A stretch of 47,146 nucleotides of DNA from a virus, in IMG/VR virus record IMGVR_UViG_3300031857_000337, positions 1-47,146 of that record, one strand, 5' to 3'. Of the stretch, positions 33,886 through 40,464 are shown one piece after another. Both the position numbers and the translations under genes were made by a program. The stretch's first letter is position 1, and every line of letters begins with the position of its first letter. The notes under the pieces are model-generated. The model was not told the DNA's origin, did no database searches, and saw only the letters and a list, made by a program, of their open reading frames with translations.

Positions 33886-34290
33886 TCAGTCCTCCACTTT
33901 CGCTGTTGGTTTGCGGACGCTGACCTCGATCTTGGTGCCGTAGTTCACACCCGGAGGTACAGCCTTGTACTGCTCGATGTACCCGCGCACTGCGGTCTTG
34001 TTCACCGCCTTGTTCAGCATGTCGTAGGCACCGGTCTCCTTGATGAAGTTCAGCGTAGCATCCCAGTTCTCGACGTTGGCATAGTCCTTGGTGGTCAAGA
34101 ACGCTGTGCCATGCTTGGTCTTGAACGAGGTTACCCCCAGCGCATCGGCCTGTGCCTTGATCCACGCTTCGATCTTGTCCATCTTGGTTTCGAGTTGGGT
34201 TACTTCGTCCTTGATGCGGGCTTCCACTTCTGCCTTCTTGGCCCGCAGTGTCATGTAGGCCGCGATGGCCTGATCCACAGTAATTGTCAT
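33886..34290 (-). CDS. Coiled-coil early protein, unknown
   Basis: This encodes 134 residues. The N-terminal half is a coiled coil (about 5-50, VDQAIAAYMTLRAKKAEVEARIKDEV). It is followed by a small domain with SFKTKHGTAFLTTKDYANV and WDATLNFIKETGAYDML, and a basic end (PPGVNYGTKIEVSVRKP). This layout recurs in many phage replication regions, sometimes compared with Gam- or Gp157-like proteins, but the match is too loose to name. It overlaps the helicase gene stop by four bases. Confidence 0.7.
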   Translation of the reverse strand: MTITVDQAIAAYMTLRAKKAEVEARIKDEVTQLETKMDKIEAWIKAQADALGVTSFKTKHGTAFLTTKDYANVENWDATLNFIKETGAYDMLNKAVNKTAVRGYIEQYKAVPPGVNYGTKIEVSVRKPTAKVED

Positions 34291-35840
34291 CGTCTCGTTT
34301 CCTCTTGGATTAGGTCGAGCAGCAGACCTTGTAGTTTCTGCTTATTCTTCAGCCGCTCGTATGCTCGGTGTTCCAGATCGGTCGCTTCGATATGGATCAC
34401 ATTCGAAGTCTTGTTCTTGCCAATCCGTTCGATACGCCCGTTTGCTTGGACGTATGTCTCGTTACTGTTGACCGGTCCGTACCAGATGATGGTGGACGCA
34501 GTTGTCAGTGTAAGTCCGTGAGCCATGGTGCCCGGATGGGCGATCAGGACGTGAGGGTCCTTGCTGTCTTGAAAGTCCTTGAAGATCACATCGCGTTTGG
34601 ATGACGAGACCTGACCGTTCACAACACCCACAGTCCAGTGCTTGGATAGCTCCTTCTCCAACATGTGGAGTGTGCCTGTCAGTGGGACGAAGACGATCAC
34701 CTTCTCGCCTGCTTCCTCGATAATCTCCTTGACCACCTTGACCCGAGGGCTGGCGTCGATCTCGATGTCCTGACCATCATCCCCATAGGCCACACCGCAA
34801 GCGATTTGGATCAGCTTCTGGACCTTGACCGCCTCGTTCACTGCACTGATGGTGCCGTCACTACCCACCTCGGCGATGAAGTCCTTGAGCATGGCTTTGT
34901 AATGCTTCTGTTGCTCGGCTGTCAGCGCAACCTGACGTGTCTGCACGATGGTCTCTGGTAGATCGAAGCACTCATCTCGGGTGAACCGCACTGCTGGTTG
35001 CAGGATGTCCTTGACGATATCGGTGGACTCCGGTCGGGGCACGTACTTCCACTGGCCGATCTTCATCATAACCGTTTCGCGGAACGAAGTGAACGTGGAC
35101 TTGCAGTTCGGACTGTCCACCAGCTTGGCGAGTGCCCATGCGTCAGTCGGGTCATTTGGAGTCGGCGTGCCGGTCATCAACCACAAACGTGTTCCGGGGT
35201 TCATCCCCATCCACTTACGGAAGAACTTGAACCGCTGAGTGCTGGGGTTACGCAGCACGGCTGCCTCATCGACGATGACCAGATCGAACTTACCATGGGC
35301 TTCCTCAGCGATGATCGAAAAGCCGTCGTGGTTGACGATGTAGAAGTCCACGTCCTGCTGGAGCAACCTGCGTCTACGCTCTGCCGTACCATGCAGCACG
35401 GCGAACTTGCGGTGCGGGAAGCCGAGGAAGATACCATCACCCCAGACACGTTCCAGTGTGGACAGTGGCGACAGGATCAGCACCTTCTCGACCTGCTTGG
35501 TCTTGAGTAAATAGTCCGCTGCCCACAGCGCGCTCTGCGTCTTGCCAGTACCGATGTCGTTGAGCACCAATCCCTTCTCATGGAGCGTCAGGAACGCAGC
35601 CGTTTCCTTCTGGTGATCGAACGGGGTGAACCGACCGGGCCAGTCGTAGTAGTGGAGGATGGGTGACGGGGCCTTAATCCCCATGTTATTGAGAACACGG
35701 ACTTCATCAAGCCGATGCGGTGCGACCACGAGGTCCATGCCACGCACAGAGATATGCTTGGCAGTCGGTATCGTGTCGAGGATACGGTTGGGGTTGTTCA
35801 GCTTCAGCGCAAGCGCCTTGGCTTTTTCAATGACTAGCAC
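34287..35840 (-). CDS. SNF2-type superfamily 2 helicase
   Basis: This encodes 517 residues with a GTG start overlapping the VRR-NUC gene by 14 bases. Motifs in order: Q-type FDHQKE (75-80), Walker A NDIGTGKT (94-101), Ia LILSPLSTLE (121-130), II VDEAA (190-194), III MTGTP (222-226), and VI QANGRIERIGK (465-475). The order and the QxxGRxxRxG form fit the SNF2/RapA-like group. Such phage helicases sit with nucleases and are thought to help recombination or replication-fork repair. There is no nuclease domain on the same chain; a VRR-NUC protein is encoded just upstream. Confidence 0.88.
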   Translation of the reverse strand: MLVIEKAKALALKLNNPNRILDTIPTAKHISVRGMDLVVAPHRLDEVRVLNNMGIKAPSPILHYYDWPGRFTPFDHQKETAAFLTLHEKGLVLNDIGTGKTQSALWAADYLLKTKQVEKVLILSPLSTLERVWGDGIFLGFPHRKFAVLHGTAERRRRLLQQDVDFYIVNHDGFSIIAEEAHGKFDLVIVDEAAVLRNPSTQRFKFFRKWMGMNPGTRLWLMTGTPTPNDPTDAWALAKLVDSPNCKSTFTSFRETVMMKIGQWKYVPRPESTDIVKDILQPAVRFTRDECFDLPETIVQTRQVALTAEQQKHYKAMLKDFIAEVGSDGTISAVNEAVKVQKLIQIACGVAYGDDGQDIEIDASPRVKVVKEIIEEAGEKVIVFVPLTGTLHMLEKELSKHWTVGVVNGQVSSSKRDVIFKDFQDSKDPHVLIAHPGTMAHGLTLTTASTIIWYGPVNSNETYVQANGRIERIGKNKTSNVIHIEATDLEHRAYERLKNKQKLQGLLLDLIQEETRR

Positions 35841-36129
35841 AAATGTACGCCTCTACTTGGGCGATGGTGTCATCGTCATAGACGAGGAACCACATACCGC
35901 CTGCTTCCTTGATCTCGTGCCCTGTCTTCCATTGCAGGGCTGTCGGCTTCTTGGTCTTGTCTGCCTTCACCTCGATACCCACGAACCGACCACGCACGAT
36001 GGCGATGATGTCGGGCAGCCCAGACTTTCCGAACCCGTTGTTGCCGGGGAAGAAGTACCAGACCTTGTGCTTGCGCAGCATCTCAGTGAGACGGCGCTTT
36101 ACTTTTGACTCGGGCGTAGTCGCTCCCAT
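35827..36129 (-). CDS. VRR-NUC domain nuclease
   Basis: This encodes 100 residues, essentially only the nuclease domain. The PD-(D/E)XK catalytic set is visible as GLPD (D40), GIEVK (E53, K55) and Q66, with an upstream PGNNGFGKSG loop. GAGGAG precedes the start. Stand-alone VRR-NUC proteins cut branched or structured DNA, and in phages they pair with SNF2 helicases exactly as here. The gene stands behind a predicted promoter. Confidence 0.87.
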   Translation of the reverse strand: MGATTPESKVKRRLTEMLRKHKVWYFFPGNNGFGKSGLPDIIAIVRGRFVGIEVKADKTKKPTALQWKTGHEIKEAGGMWFLVYDDDTIAQVEAYICASH

Positions 36130-36186
36130 AAGAACTCCTCAGTGCAGGTTTGCAGTCCACGCCTGCTCACCCGAGGTATGACTTCT

Positions 36187-36230
36187 TCGCACGGTGCCCT
36201 TACGCTTCCCTAGATCAGGCAACGGTGCGA
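36187..36230 (-). other. Imperfect inverted repeat in the leader of the VRR-NUC gene
   Basis: TCGCAC (36187-36192) pairs with GTGCGA (36225-36230), and an inner TGCC/GGCA pair extends the stem after a small internal loop. It would form a hairpin in the transcript between the predicted promoter and the VRR-NUC start. The 36130-36285 gap holds no gene I can support. Confidence 0.35.
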
Positions 36231-36248
36231 GTGCTGCGCCATAACCTC

Positions 36249-36276
36249 AAGGTAGCTTACGATACACGGGTGTCAA
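36249..36276 (-). promoter_or_regulatory. Predicted sigma70-type promoter for the nuclease-helicase-primase genes
   Basis: On the - strand a perfect TTGACA (36276-36271) is followed after 16 bases by TACCTT (36254-36249), which keeps T1, A2 and T6 of the -10 consensus. It lies in the longest intergenic gap of the arm and points at the VRR-NUC gene. The weak -10 limits confidence. Confidence 0.4.
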
Positions 36277-36285
36277 GTGACAAAA

Positions 36286-36966
36286 TTAGCGGCGCGCCCA
36301 TTTACATGTGGATTGTGCGGGGCACCAACCACACAGACCGCTCGGTCTGGCGGGCCAGTTGTCGAAGTATAGCGCCTGTTCGATGCGACTCGTGGCCGCT
36401 GCGATCCCGCCCCAGATACCCATCATATCCGTCTTGCGGTCATAGGTCTCGCTGTCCATCTTCATGTCCTTGAGCCAGACCAGTGTGGTCTTGACCCGCT
36501 GCACTTCGGGAAAATGCTTGAACACCTGCCCCGCAAAGATTTCCATCTGAAAGAAGTCAGGCTTACGCTTGCCGGTCTTCCAATCCATGACGACAGCATC
36601 GTCGCCTTTGAGTACCAGAATGTCGAGCTTGGACCTCAGCCATGCGTCCTTGTCCCACCAACCTGTCGGCTCGTGATTGTCGTTGAGGACAAGCTCCTTC
36701 TCGACGTGCAACTCACCGCCTTGGGCCAACTTCTCGACGCCCTTGCAGAGCGGTTCGTAGTGGGCTGCTTCCTGCGGTAACTCATCGTTGTCCCTGAGCC
36801 TGCGCTCCAGCATCTCGTGGATGCGTTCGCCATACTTGCTGGCCTCGCCGCCCTCGTCCTTAATATCCTTCAGGATGCGCTGGCGGTAGTACCGCTGCGG
36901 GCAGTTCTCGAACTGCTTCATGGAGGAATAGGAGTGCGACAGGTAGATACCCTTCTCTTCGTTCAT
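36286..36966 (-). CDS. PD-(D/E)XK exonuclease, Cas4/RecB-like with Fe-S cysteines
   Basis: This encodes 226 residues. Nuclease residues: H50 (YGERIHEML), D115 (KLDIL), D128 and K130 (VMDWKTGK) and Q140. Four cysteines in Cas4/AddB positions, C22 (ENCPQRYY) and C212, C215, C221 (LCGWCPAQSTCK), would hold an iron-sulphur cluster. It probably resects or recycles DNA ends in phage recombination. The start overlaps the stop of the dCTP-deaminase-like gene (ATGA). No Cas1 or CRISPR array is nearby, so this is not a CRISPR component. Confidence 0.87.
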   Translation of the reverse strand: MNEEKGIYLSHSYSSMKQFENCPQRYYRQRILKDIKDEGGEASKYGERIHEMLERRLRDNDELPQEAAHYEPLCKGVEKLAQGGELHVEKELVLNDNHEPTGWWDKDAWLRSKLDILVLKGDDAVVMDWKTGKRKPDFFQMEIFAGQVFKHFPEVQRVKTTLVWLKDMKMDSETYDRKTDMMGIWGGIAAATSRIEQALYFDNWPARPSGLCGWCPAQSTCKWARR

Positions 36967-37508
36967 GACTTGATCCCCGAGACTTGTGTGTCGTTGTTGT
37001 ACCTACCCTTGGCGGCATAGGATGCCTGCTCGGGGACCGCCTTGTGGCGGAAGAAAATCATCTGTCCAATCGCATCGCCCGGACGGATGCGTATCGAATG
37101 GTAGCGGGTCATGTTCTTCAGTTCGAGGGTAAGGACGGAGCCGTTCCATCCGGCATCGCACCAGCCAGCATTCATATGCTCCAACCCGATGCGGGCCATC
37201 GAGGACTTCAGCTTGTACTCAGCAGAAATATCTGTGGGTAAGTTGAAGGTCTCGGTGGATTGGGCCAGAATAAACTCGCCCGGTTCCAGCACATACCCGT
37301 CCTCATCCATGACATGTCTGTCCATGATAAGCGGTGTGCGACTGCGGTAATCGATTATCCGGTGGTAATATCCTTTGGGTGTACGTTCGACCAGCAATGT
37401 ATCACCGAGATGTATGTCGATGCTTGCTGCGTTTATGTCGGACTTGTCCACAGGATGTATCACTCTGCGTGACACCAGATCAGCAAGTTCGTCGTGACTA
37501 AGCAACAT
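36963..37508 (-). CDS. dCTP deaminase / dUTPase-family enzyme
   Basis: This encodes 181 residues. It shows the trimeric dCTP-deaminase/dUTPase fold signatures: INAASIDIHLG (25-35), LKSSMARIGL (S102, S103, R106), the NAGWCDAGWNG turn and LTLELKN with the deaminase Glu (E129). In dCTP deaminase, Ser, Arg and Glu at these places do catalysis, so it probably turns dCTP into dUTP on the way to dTTP. A plain dUTPase is less likely because the Glu is kept. It is followed by the Cas4-like nuclease. Confidence 0.82.
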   Translation of the reverse strand: MLLSHDELADLVSRRVIHPVDKSDINAASIDIHLGDTLLVERTPKGYYHRIIDYRSRTPLIMDRHVMDEDGYVLEPGEFILAQSTETFNLPTDISAEYKLKSSMARIGLEHMNAGWCDAGWNGSVLTLELKNMTRYHSIRIRPGDAIGQMIFFRHKAVPEQASYAAKGRYNNDTQVSGIKS

Positions 37509-37680
37509 CGCAGTTCTCCATTATCCTGTACTTCGCTCTGAGTGCGAGGACGATCTTCGGGTGCTCCTTCACCAGCGCATTGAACAGCTTGGCGCTCCCC
37601 ACCAACATACCTTTGCGGTGCAGCCGGTCACTTTCAAGCCACGTACTGCTGTTGTCGAGTGTCTGCTTGTCAAACGCCAT
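37498..37680 (-). CDS. 60-residue early protein, unknown
   Basis: The start at 37680 (MAFDKQTL) is chosen over an ATG two codons earlier because GGAG then lies seven bases upstream instead of one. The product is helical and basic (WLESDRLHRKGMLVGSAKLFNALVKEHPKIVLALRAKYRI). The gene overlaps both neighbours by 11 bases. It may be a small DNA-binding partner of the DnaA-like protein before it, but this is speculative. Confidence 0.6.
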   Translation of the reverse strand: MAFDKQTLDNSSTWLESDRLHRKGMLVGSAKLFNALVKEHPKIVLALRAKYRIMENCDVA

Positions 37681-37975
37681 CGTCATACTCCAGTGGTATA
37701 GTAACCAGTTCAAGGACCTTGGCCTTGTACGCTTCGTCCTTACCCATGCGCCACGTCCCCTGATCGACGGCATAGATTATTGAACTGTGGTCACGACCCA
37801 TGAGTTTACCGATCTTCGGATAGGACATCCCTTGTGTCCTAAGTGCGGTGCACAATGCAAACTTGGCAGGCATCAGGAACTTGAACCTGAAGTCGCCGAC
37901 CAGATCGCGTGGGTGAATTGAGAACATCTCTGCACAACGCAGGACGATGGGCTGCTTACTAAAATCTGAGGTCAT
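37670..37975 (-). CDS. Stand-alone DnaA domain IV-like DNA-binding protein
   Basis: This encodes 101 residues. Residues about 8-85 match the C-terminal DNA-binding domain of the replication initiator DnaA. They include VLRCAEMFSIHPRDLVGDFRFKFLMPAKFA and the signature LRTQGMSYPKIGKLMGRDHSSIIYAV, where the RDHSS part makes base contacts in DnaA boxes. The AAA+ and helicase-loading domains are absent. It could recognise a phage origin, compete with host DnaA, or act as a transcription factor. It sits among replication genes. Confidence 0.85.
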   Translation of the reverse strand: MTSDFSKQPIVLRCAEMFSIHPRDLVGDFRFKFLMPAKFALCTALRTQGMSYPKIGKLMGRDHSSIIYAVDQGTWRMGKDEAYKAKVLELVTIPLEYDDGV

Positions 37976-38042
37976 CGGGGTTCCAGTCGTAAATGTCCCA
38001 GCCGAAGTTCAGCCAGAGCCAGTGGCGCAGGCTAGGCGTCAT
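37959..38042 (-). CDS. Possible 27-residue protein, Trp-rich
   Basis: The ATG at 38042 overlaps the preceding gene by 11 bases and the stop overlaps the DnaA-like gene by 17. It fills the only gap here. The product MTPSLRHWLWLNFGWDIYDWNPDD plus three more residues has four tryptophans. AAGG lies about eight bases upstream. Size makes it uncertain; coupling to both neighbours is the argument for it. Confidence 0.4.
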   Translation of the reverse strand: MTPSLRHWLWLNFGWDIYDWNPDDLRF

Positions 38043-38196
38043 CGGTCTTGCCTTTCAGGATGACTTGCACTTCGTAGGCGTGGCCACACCACTCCAGCGG
38101 GAAGCGCGCGTAGCAGTCTGGCATGAAGAGCCGCAGCTTGTCGGCGTCAGCCAGCACGCGCCGACCGATGTAGTCGGCCAGTTCGTCCTCGGTCAT
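38032..38196 (-). CDS. 54-residue accessory protein, unknown
   Basis: The start at 38196 (MTEDELADYIGRRV) is in an ATGA overlap with the gene before it, preferred over an upstream Arg-rich extension that lies in the neighbour's antiparallel-free frame. The product has two cysteines (DCYARFPLEWCGH) and a C-terminal strand. The first residues resemble the N-terminus of the dCTP-deaminase-like protein (ELADLVSRRV), probably by chance. Function unknown. Confidence 0.6.
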   Translation of the reverse strand: MTEDELADYIGRRVLADADKLRLFMPDCYARFPLEWCGHAYEVQVILKGKTDDA

Positions 38197-38564
38197 CACA
38201 CCTCCCCGCGTTCGATTGCGTCTGCGGCCCGCTTTAGCGCCAGCATCCCGCCTATGTATGCGCGGGCCGCGCCCTCCTGATCCCTGCCGACAGCCTCGTT
38301 GGCCTTTTTGTCTCCGATGTCGGCCTGCCCCCGCAGCCACTCCACAATCTCCCGCTCCCTCGCTGCTTTGCCTGCTGCGAATGCGGTGGCGCGGTGGCGG
38401 GCAAAGCGGTCTGCAAGTTCGACTTCGGGGATCACCTCAAAGTTGATACCGCGCGGCGTGAACCATTCCTGGGCCGCCTTTATGTCCCCCTCCGTCACCC
38501 CATCCTCGCCAGCGTGTTCGATCAGGGCGGTGAGGGCGGCTTTCATTTCGTCAGTCAGCATCAT
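38196..38564 (-). CDS. Accessory protein, 122 residues, unknown
   Basis: The start could be the first or second of two adjacent ATG codons (AGGA lies four or seven bases away). It is helical throughout, with AREREIVEWLRGQADIGDKKANEAV and a C-terminal GMLALKRAADAIERGEV helix. This kind of sequence is common in phage accessory loci where Ead/Ea22-like proteins are shuffled. It overlaps the small membrane-protein gene by 14 bases. Confidence 0.65.
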   Translation of the reverse strand: MMLTDEMKAALTALIEHAGEDGVTEGDIKAAQEWFTPRGINFEVIPEVELADRFARHRATAFAAGKAAREREIVEWLRGQADIGDKKANEAVGRDQEGAARAYIGGMLALKRAADAIERGEV

Positions 38565-38673
38565 GCGTTCCTTTCAACCACTGCCACACAAAGAGAACAT
38601 CGTCCCGGTAGTGGCGGTAAACCACGGCGATGAGTGCCAGCAGGCCGATGTAGATCAGGGCGTCAGTCAGCAT
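38551..38673 (-). CDS. 40-residue single-span membrane protein
   Basis: The ATG at 38673 starts four bases after the upstream stop. The product begins MLTDALIYIGLLALIAVVYRHY, one clear membrane helix (5-19), then a short charged tail with Trp residues. It is too short to appear in ordinary gene calls. It overlaps the next gene by 14 bases. A role in host-envelope modification or superinfection exclusion is possible but not shown. Confidence 0.55.
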   Translation of the reverse strand: MLTDALIYIGLLALIAVVYRHYRDDVLFVWQWLKGTHDAD

Positions 38674-38676
38674 CGG

Positions 38677-38970
38677 TCACTTCACCTCTCCCTGTTCGAG
38701 TGCGGCCTTGGCGTCGCGCACATCCTTGACCGTCAACGGCTCTTCGGAGGCGGAATAGCGCCAAAGAAGGCGGCGCAATTCGGCCACTTCTGCCCGCAGC
38801 GCCTCGGCTTCCCGCTTGAACGCTTCCAGTTCGGCCTTCGTGGTGCGGTGCTCGGTGATGAGATCTTCAAGTGCCTGCGCGTGTAGTGATCCCGGTGATC
38901 CACTCCCATGCTCTTTCGCTACCGCCACCGCCCGCCGCCACGCTTCCCGCTCTACAGTCTCAATGTCCAT
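38677..38970 (-). CDS. Coiled-coil accessory protein, unknown
   Basis: This encodes 97 residues from the ATG at 38970, chosen because AAGGAG lies seven bases upstream; an earlier in-frame start has no site. Residues 40-75 form a strong coiled coil (TKAELEAFKREAEALRAEVAELRRLL). The C-terminus is TVKDVRDAKAALEQGEVK. It overlaps the gene before it by 11 bases. Function unknown. Confidence 0.65.
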   Translation of the reverse strand: MDIETVEREAWRRAVAVAKEHGSGSPGSLHAQALEDLITEHRTTKAELEAFKREAEALRAEVAELRRLLWRYSASEEPLTVKDVRDAKAALEQGEVK

Positions 38971-39445
38971 TGGGGTTCTCCTTGAGCATCGCCCGCATAG
39001 CATCGCGGTAAGTTTCAACCGTATCTGGCTTTAGGCCAAACAGCGCCTTGATTGCGCGAAGCATGAAACCGCCAGCATCTTCGCGGACACCCTGCCCTTT
39101 CCGCAGTTCGTCTTCGAATGCGTGGATTTCAGGCCAGCCCATGCGGTCGATTGCTTCCTCCAACGCCTCCCGCCGCGCAGCATCGGCCCGCGCTTGCATC
39201 TGGGCTTCGGTGTAGAGACGATATTCCCCATCCGGTTGCCAGTCGCACGAGATCACCTTAGGCATCTCGTTCTCGTTGCCGGGTGCGCCGCGATCAAATC
39301 GGATCACCGCTACAGGTTCAGCATCCGCGCTGGCGGTGGGCTGGGGGCGGATTTCTGGGTAATCCTCAAGCCACATTCCGCAATCGACGCACTTGCGACC
39401 GTTTAGAGGCACATCCTGCCATGCTTCATGGGGGCAAACACTCAC
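38960..39445 (-). CDS. Accessory protein with N-terminal zinc-ribbon-like motif
   Basis: This encodes 161 residues with a GTG start in a GTGA overlap with a 20-residue gene. CPHEAW near residue 4 and KCVDCGMW near residue 19 give C-x-H/C-x2-C spacing typical of a small zinc knuckle. The rest is modular: a middle segment (DGEYRLYTEAQMQARADAARREALEEAI) and helical C-terminus. Similar mosaics are usual in phage accessory cassettes (Ead/Eaa-type). Function unknown. Confidence 0.65.
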   Translation of the reverse strand: MSVCPHEAWQDVPLNGRKCVDCGMWLEDYPEIRPQPTASADAEPVAVIRFDRGAPGNENEMPKVISCDWQPDGEYRLYTEAQMQARADAARREALEEAIDRMGWPEIHAFEDELRKGQGVREDAGGFMLRAIKALFGLKPDTVETYRDAMRAMLKENPNGH

Positions 39446-39504
39446 GGCTCATTCCTTTCTGCGCGCAGGATCGCGGCGAGTAGGGCCAGTTCTTCGTTGG
39501 TCAT
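39442..39504 (-). CDS. Possible 20-residue coupled peptide gene
   Basis: The ATG at 39504 overlaps the previous stop as ATGA, and the TGA at the end overlaps the next start as GTGA. The product is MTNEELALLAAILRAERNEP, an amphipathic helix. A purine-rich GGAAGGA lies nine bases upstream. The double overlap suggests a true translated link in the chain, if only for re-initiation. Confidence 0.45.
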   Translation of the reverse strand: MTNEELALLAAILRAERNEP

Positions 39505-39731
39505 TGGCTGGGTTCCTTCCTGACGAGTTCAAGGCCACGGGCGGCGAGGGCGGCGCGGGCGATGTCGGCGCATTGCAATTCAGCATCAGGTCCGCCGATG
39601 CCTTCTCCTGTGGCGATTTTCTCCAGCGCTCCCCGCAGCCGCTCGATCTCGCGGGCTTGGGTTTCGATTAGGTCGCGTAGGTTGCGCTCGGTATCGCGGA
39701 ATGTCTGCTCCGGTCCGTTGTCGTCAGTCAT
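39501..39731 (-). CDS. Small coiled-coil accessory protein (Ead-like C-terminus)
   Basis: This encodes 76 residues from the ATG at 39731, preceded by GGGAGGTG. The central coil is RNLRDLIETQAREIERLRGALEKIA. The following DAELQCADIARAALAARGLE tail is a recurrent ending of phage accessory proteins. It shares one base with the upstream stop. Function unknown. Confidence 0.65.
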   Translation of the reverse strand: MTDDNGPEQTFRDTERNLRDLIETQAREIERLRGALEKIATGEGIGGPDAELQCADIARAALAARGLELVRKEPSQ

Positions 39732-40084
39732 CAATCACCTCCCCACACGATCTTGCCGCCGCGCTTCTCGATGGCTGCGTTTAGCGGCTCCATGCCCACA
39801 GTGTTACCCGTGGCTTCGATCCACGCCTCAACCAGCGGATCGGGCTGGGGGATGATGAAGGGATCAAGAAGATAGCTGTGCAATATGCGCGTGTTGCCGT
39901 GCTTAAATGTCTCCAGAGCAAAGCTCACTTCCTGCCGGAAGCGTTCGTGCTGTTCGATGGCGCGGGCATGGGCTTCGATAGACTGGCGCAGGACATTTTC
40001 CTCGGCCATAATGGCGTAGTCTTGCAGCCGCCGCCCAGCCGCTGCAACCGCTTGCGCCAGCGCCTTTTGTTCGATGTCAGTCAC
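39731..40084 (-). CDS. Helical accessory protein, unknown
   Basis: This encodes 117 residues with a GTG start at 40084, chosen because GGGAG lies seven bases upstream. The longer frame would run through the neighbouring gene. The first 65 residues are Gln/Ala/Arg helices; the second half has LLDPFIIPQPDPLVEAWIEATG and ends KRGGKIVWGGD. It overlaps the secreted-peptide gene by eight bases. Function unknown. Confidence 0.6.
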   Translation of the reverse strand: MTDIEQKALAQAVAAAGRRLQDYAIMAEENVLRQSIEAHARAIEQHERFRQEVSFALETFKHGNTRILHSYLLDPFIIPQPDPLVEAWIEATGNTVGMEPLNAAIEKRGGKIVWGGD

Positions 40085-40259
40085 ACTCGATCTCCCGGAT
40101 GCTGGTCCAGACGTAAGGCATGTAGCAAATCTCATCGCCATCCTTGGTGACGGTCCAACCCGACAGGTAGCCAGTGCTACCCACGATGGTGGCCGCAGCG
40201 GCGGGCACGACAGTGCCCATGACGAGGCCGACGATGAAGCCAGTGATATACTTACGCAT
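40077..40259 (-). CDS. Small exported protein with signal peptide
   Basis: This encodes 60 residues from the ATG at 40259, with AAGGAG seven bases upstream. MRKYITGFIVGLVMGTVVPAAAA is a clean Sec signal peptide, so about 37 residues would reach the periplasm. The mature part, with GYLSGWTVTKDGDEICYM and EIECD, has two cysteines that could form a disulphide. Phage-coded periplasmic peptides often alter the host envelope; here that is a hypothesis. Confidence 0.7.
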   Translation of the reverse strand: MRKYITGFIVGLVMGTVVPAAAATIVGSTGYLSGWTVTKDGDEICYMPYVWTSIREIECD

Positions 40260-40464
40260 CGATGTTCTCCTTCTTGATGAACCTGCCAGACTTGTCTCGC
40301 TCGGGGACAAGATCACGGTAGTAGTCGCGCTCGCACTCCACTGCGTACAGATCAGCGAGCAGTTGGCTCATGCCACGTATCCCCCACAGTGTGCCTGCGA
40401 AGAACCCGATAATCCCAACCGCAGCAGCACCCACGGTGAGTTCAACCATATCGACGTATACCAT
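40252..40464 (-). CDS. Small single-span membrane protein
   Basis: This encodes 70 residues from the ATG at 40464, which shares a base with the DNA polymerase stop. GGAGAG lies five bases upstream, favouring it over a GTG two codons earlier. One membrane helix (about 9-30, TVGAAAVGIIGFFAGTLWG) precedes a charged C-terminal tail. It overlaps the exported-protein gene by eight bases, so the two may act together. Confidence 0.68.
   Translation of the reverse strand: MVYVDMVELTVGAAAVGIIGFFAGTLWGIRGMSQLLADLYAVECERDYYRDLVPERDKSGRFIKKENIDA

Noticed and set aside
36130-36180. tRNA-Cys-like anticodon loop (CTGCAAA) on the - strand
   Set aside because: The anticodon stem pairs badly and there is no T-arm or acceptor stem.
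36286-36966. Cas4-like nuclease as part of a CRISPR system
   Set aside because: No Cas1, Cas2 or repeat array in the window; stand-alone phage Cas4/RecB-like nucleases are common.
37444-37452. TTGTCCACA, one mismatch from a DnaA box, close to the DnaA-like gene
   Set aside because: Single copy inside the dCTP-deaminase-like gene; about ten such near-matches are expected by chance in a window of this size.
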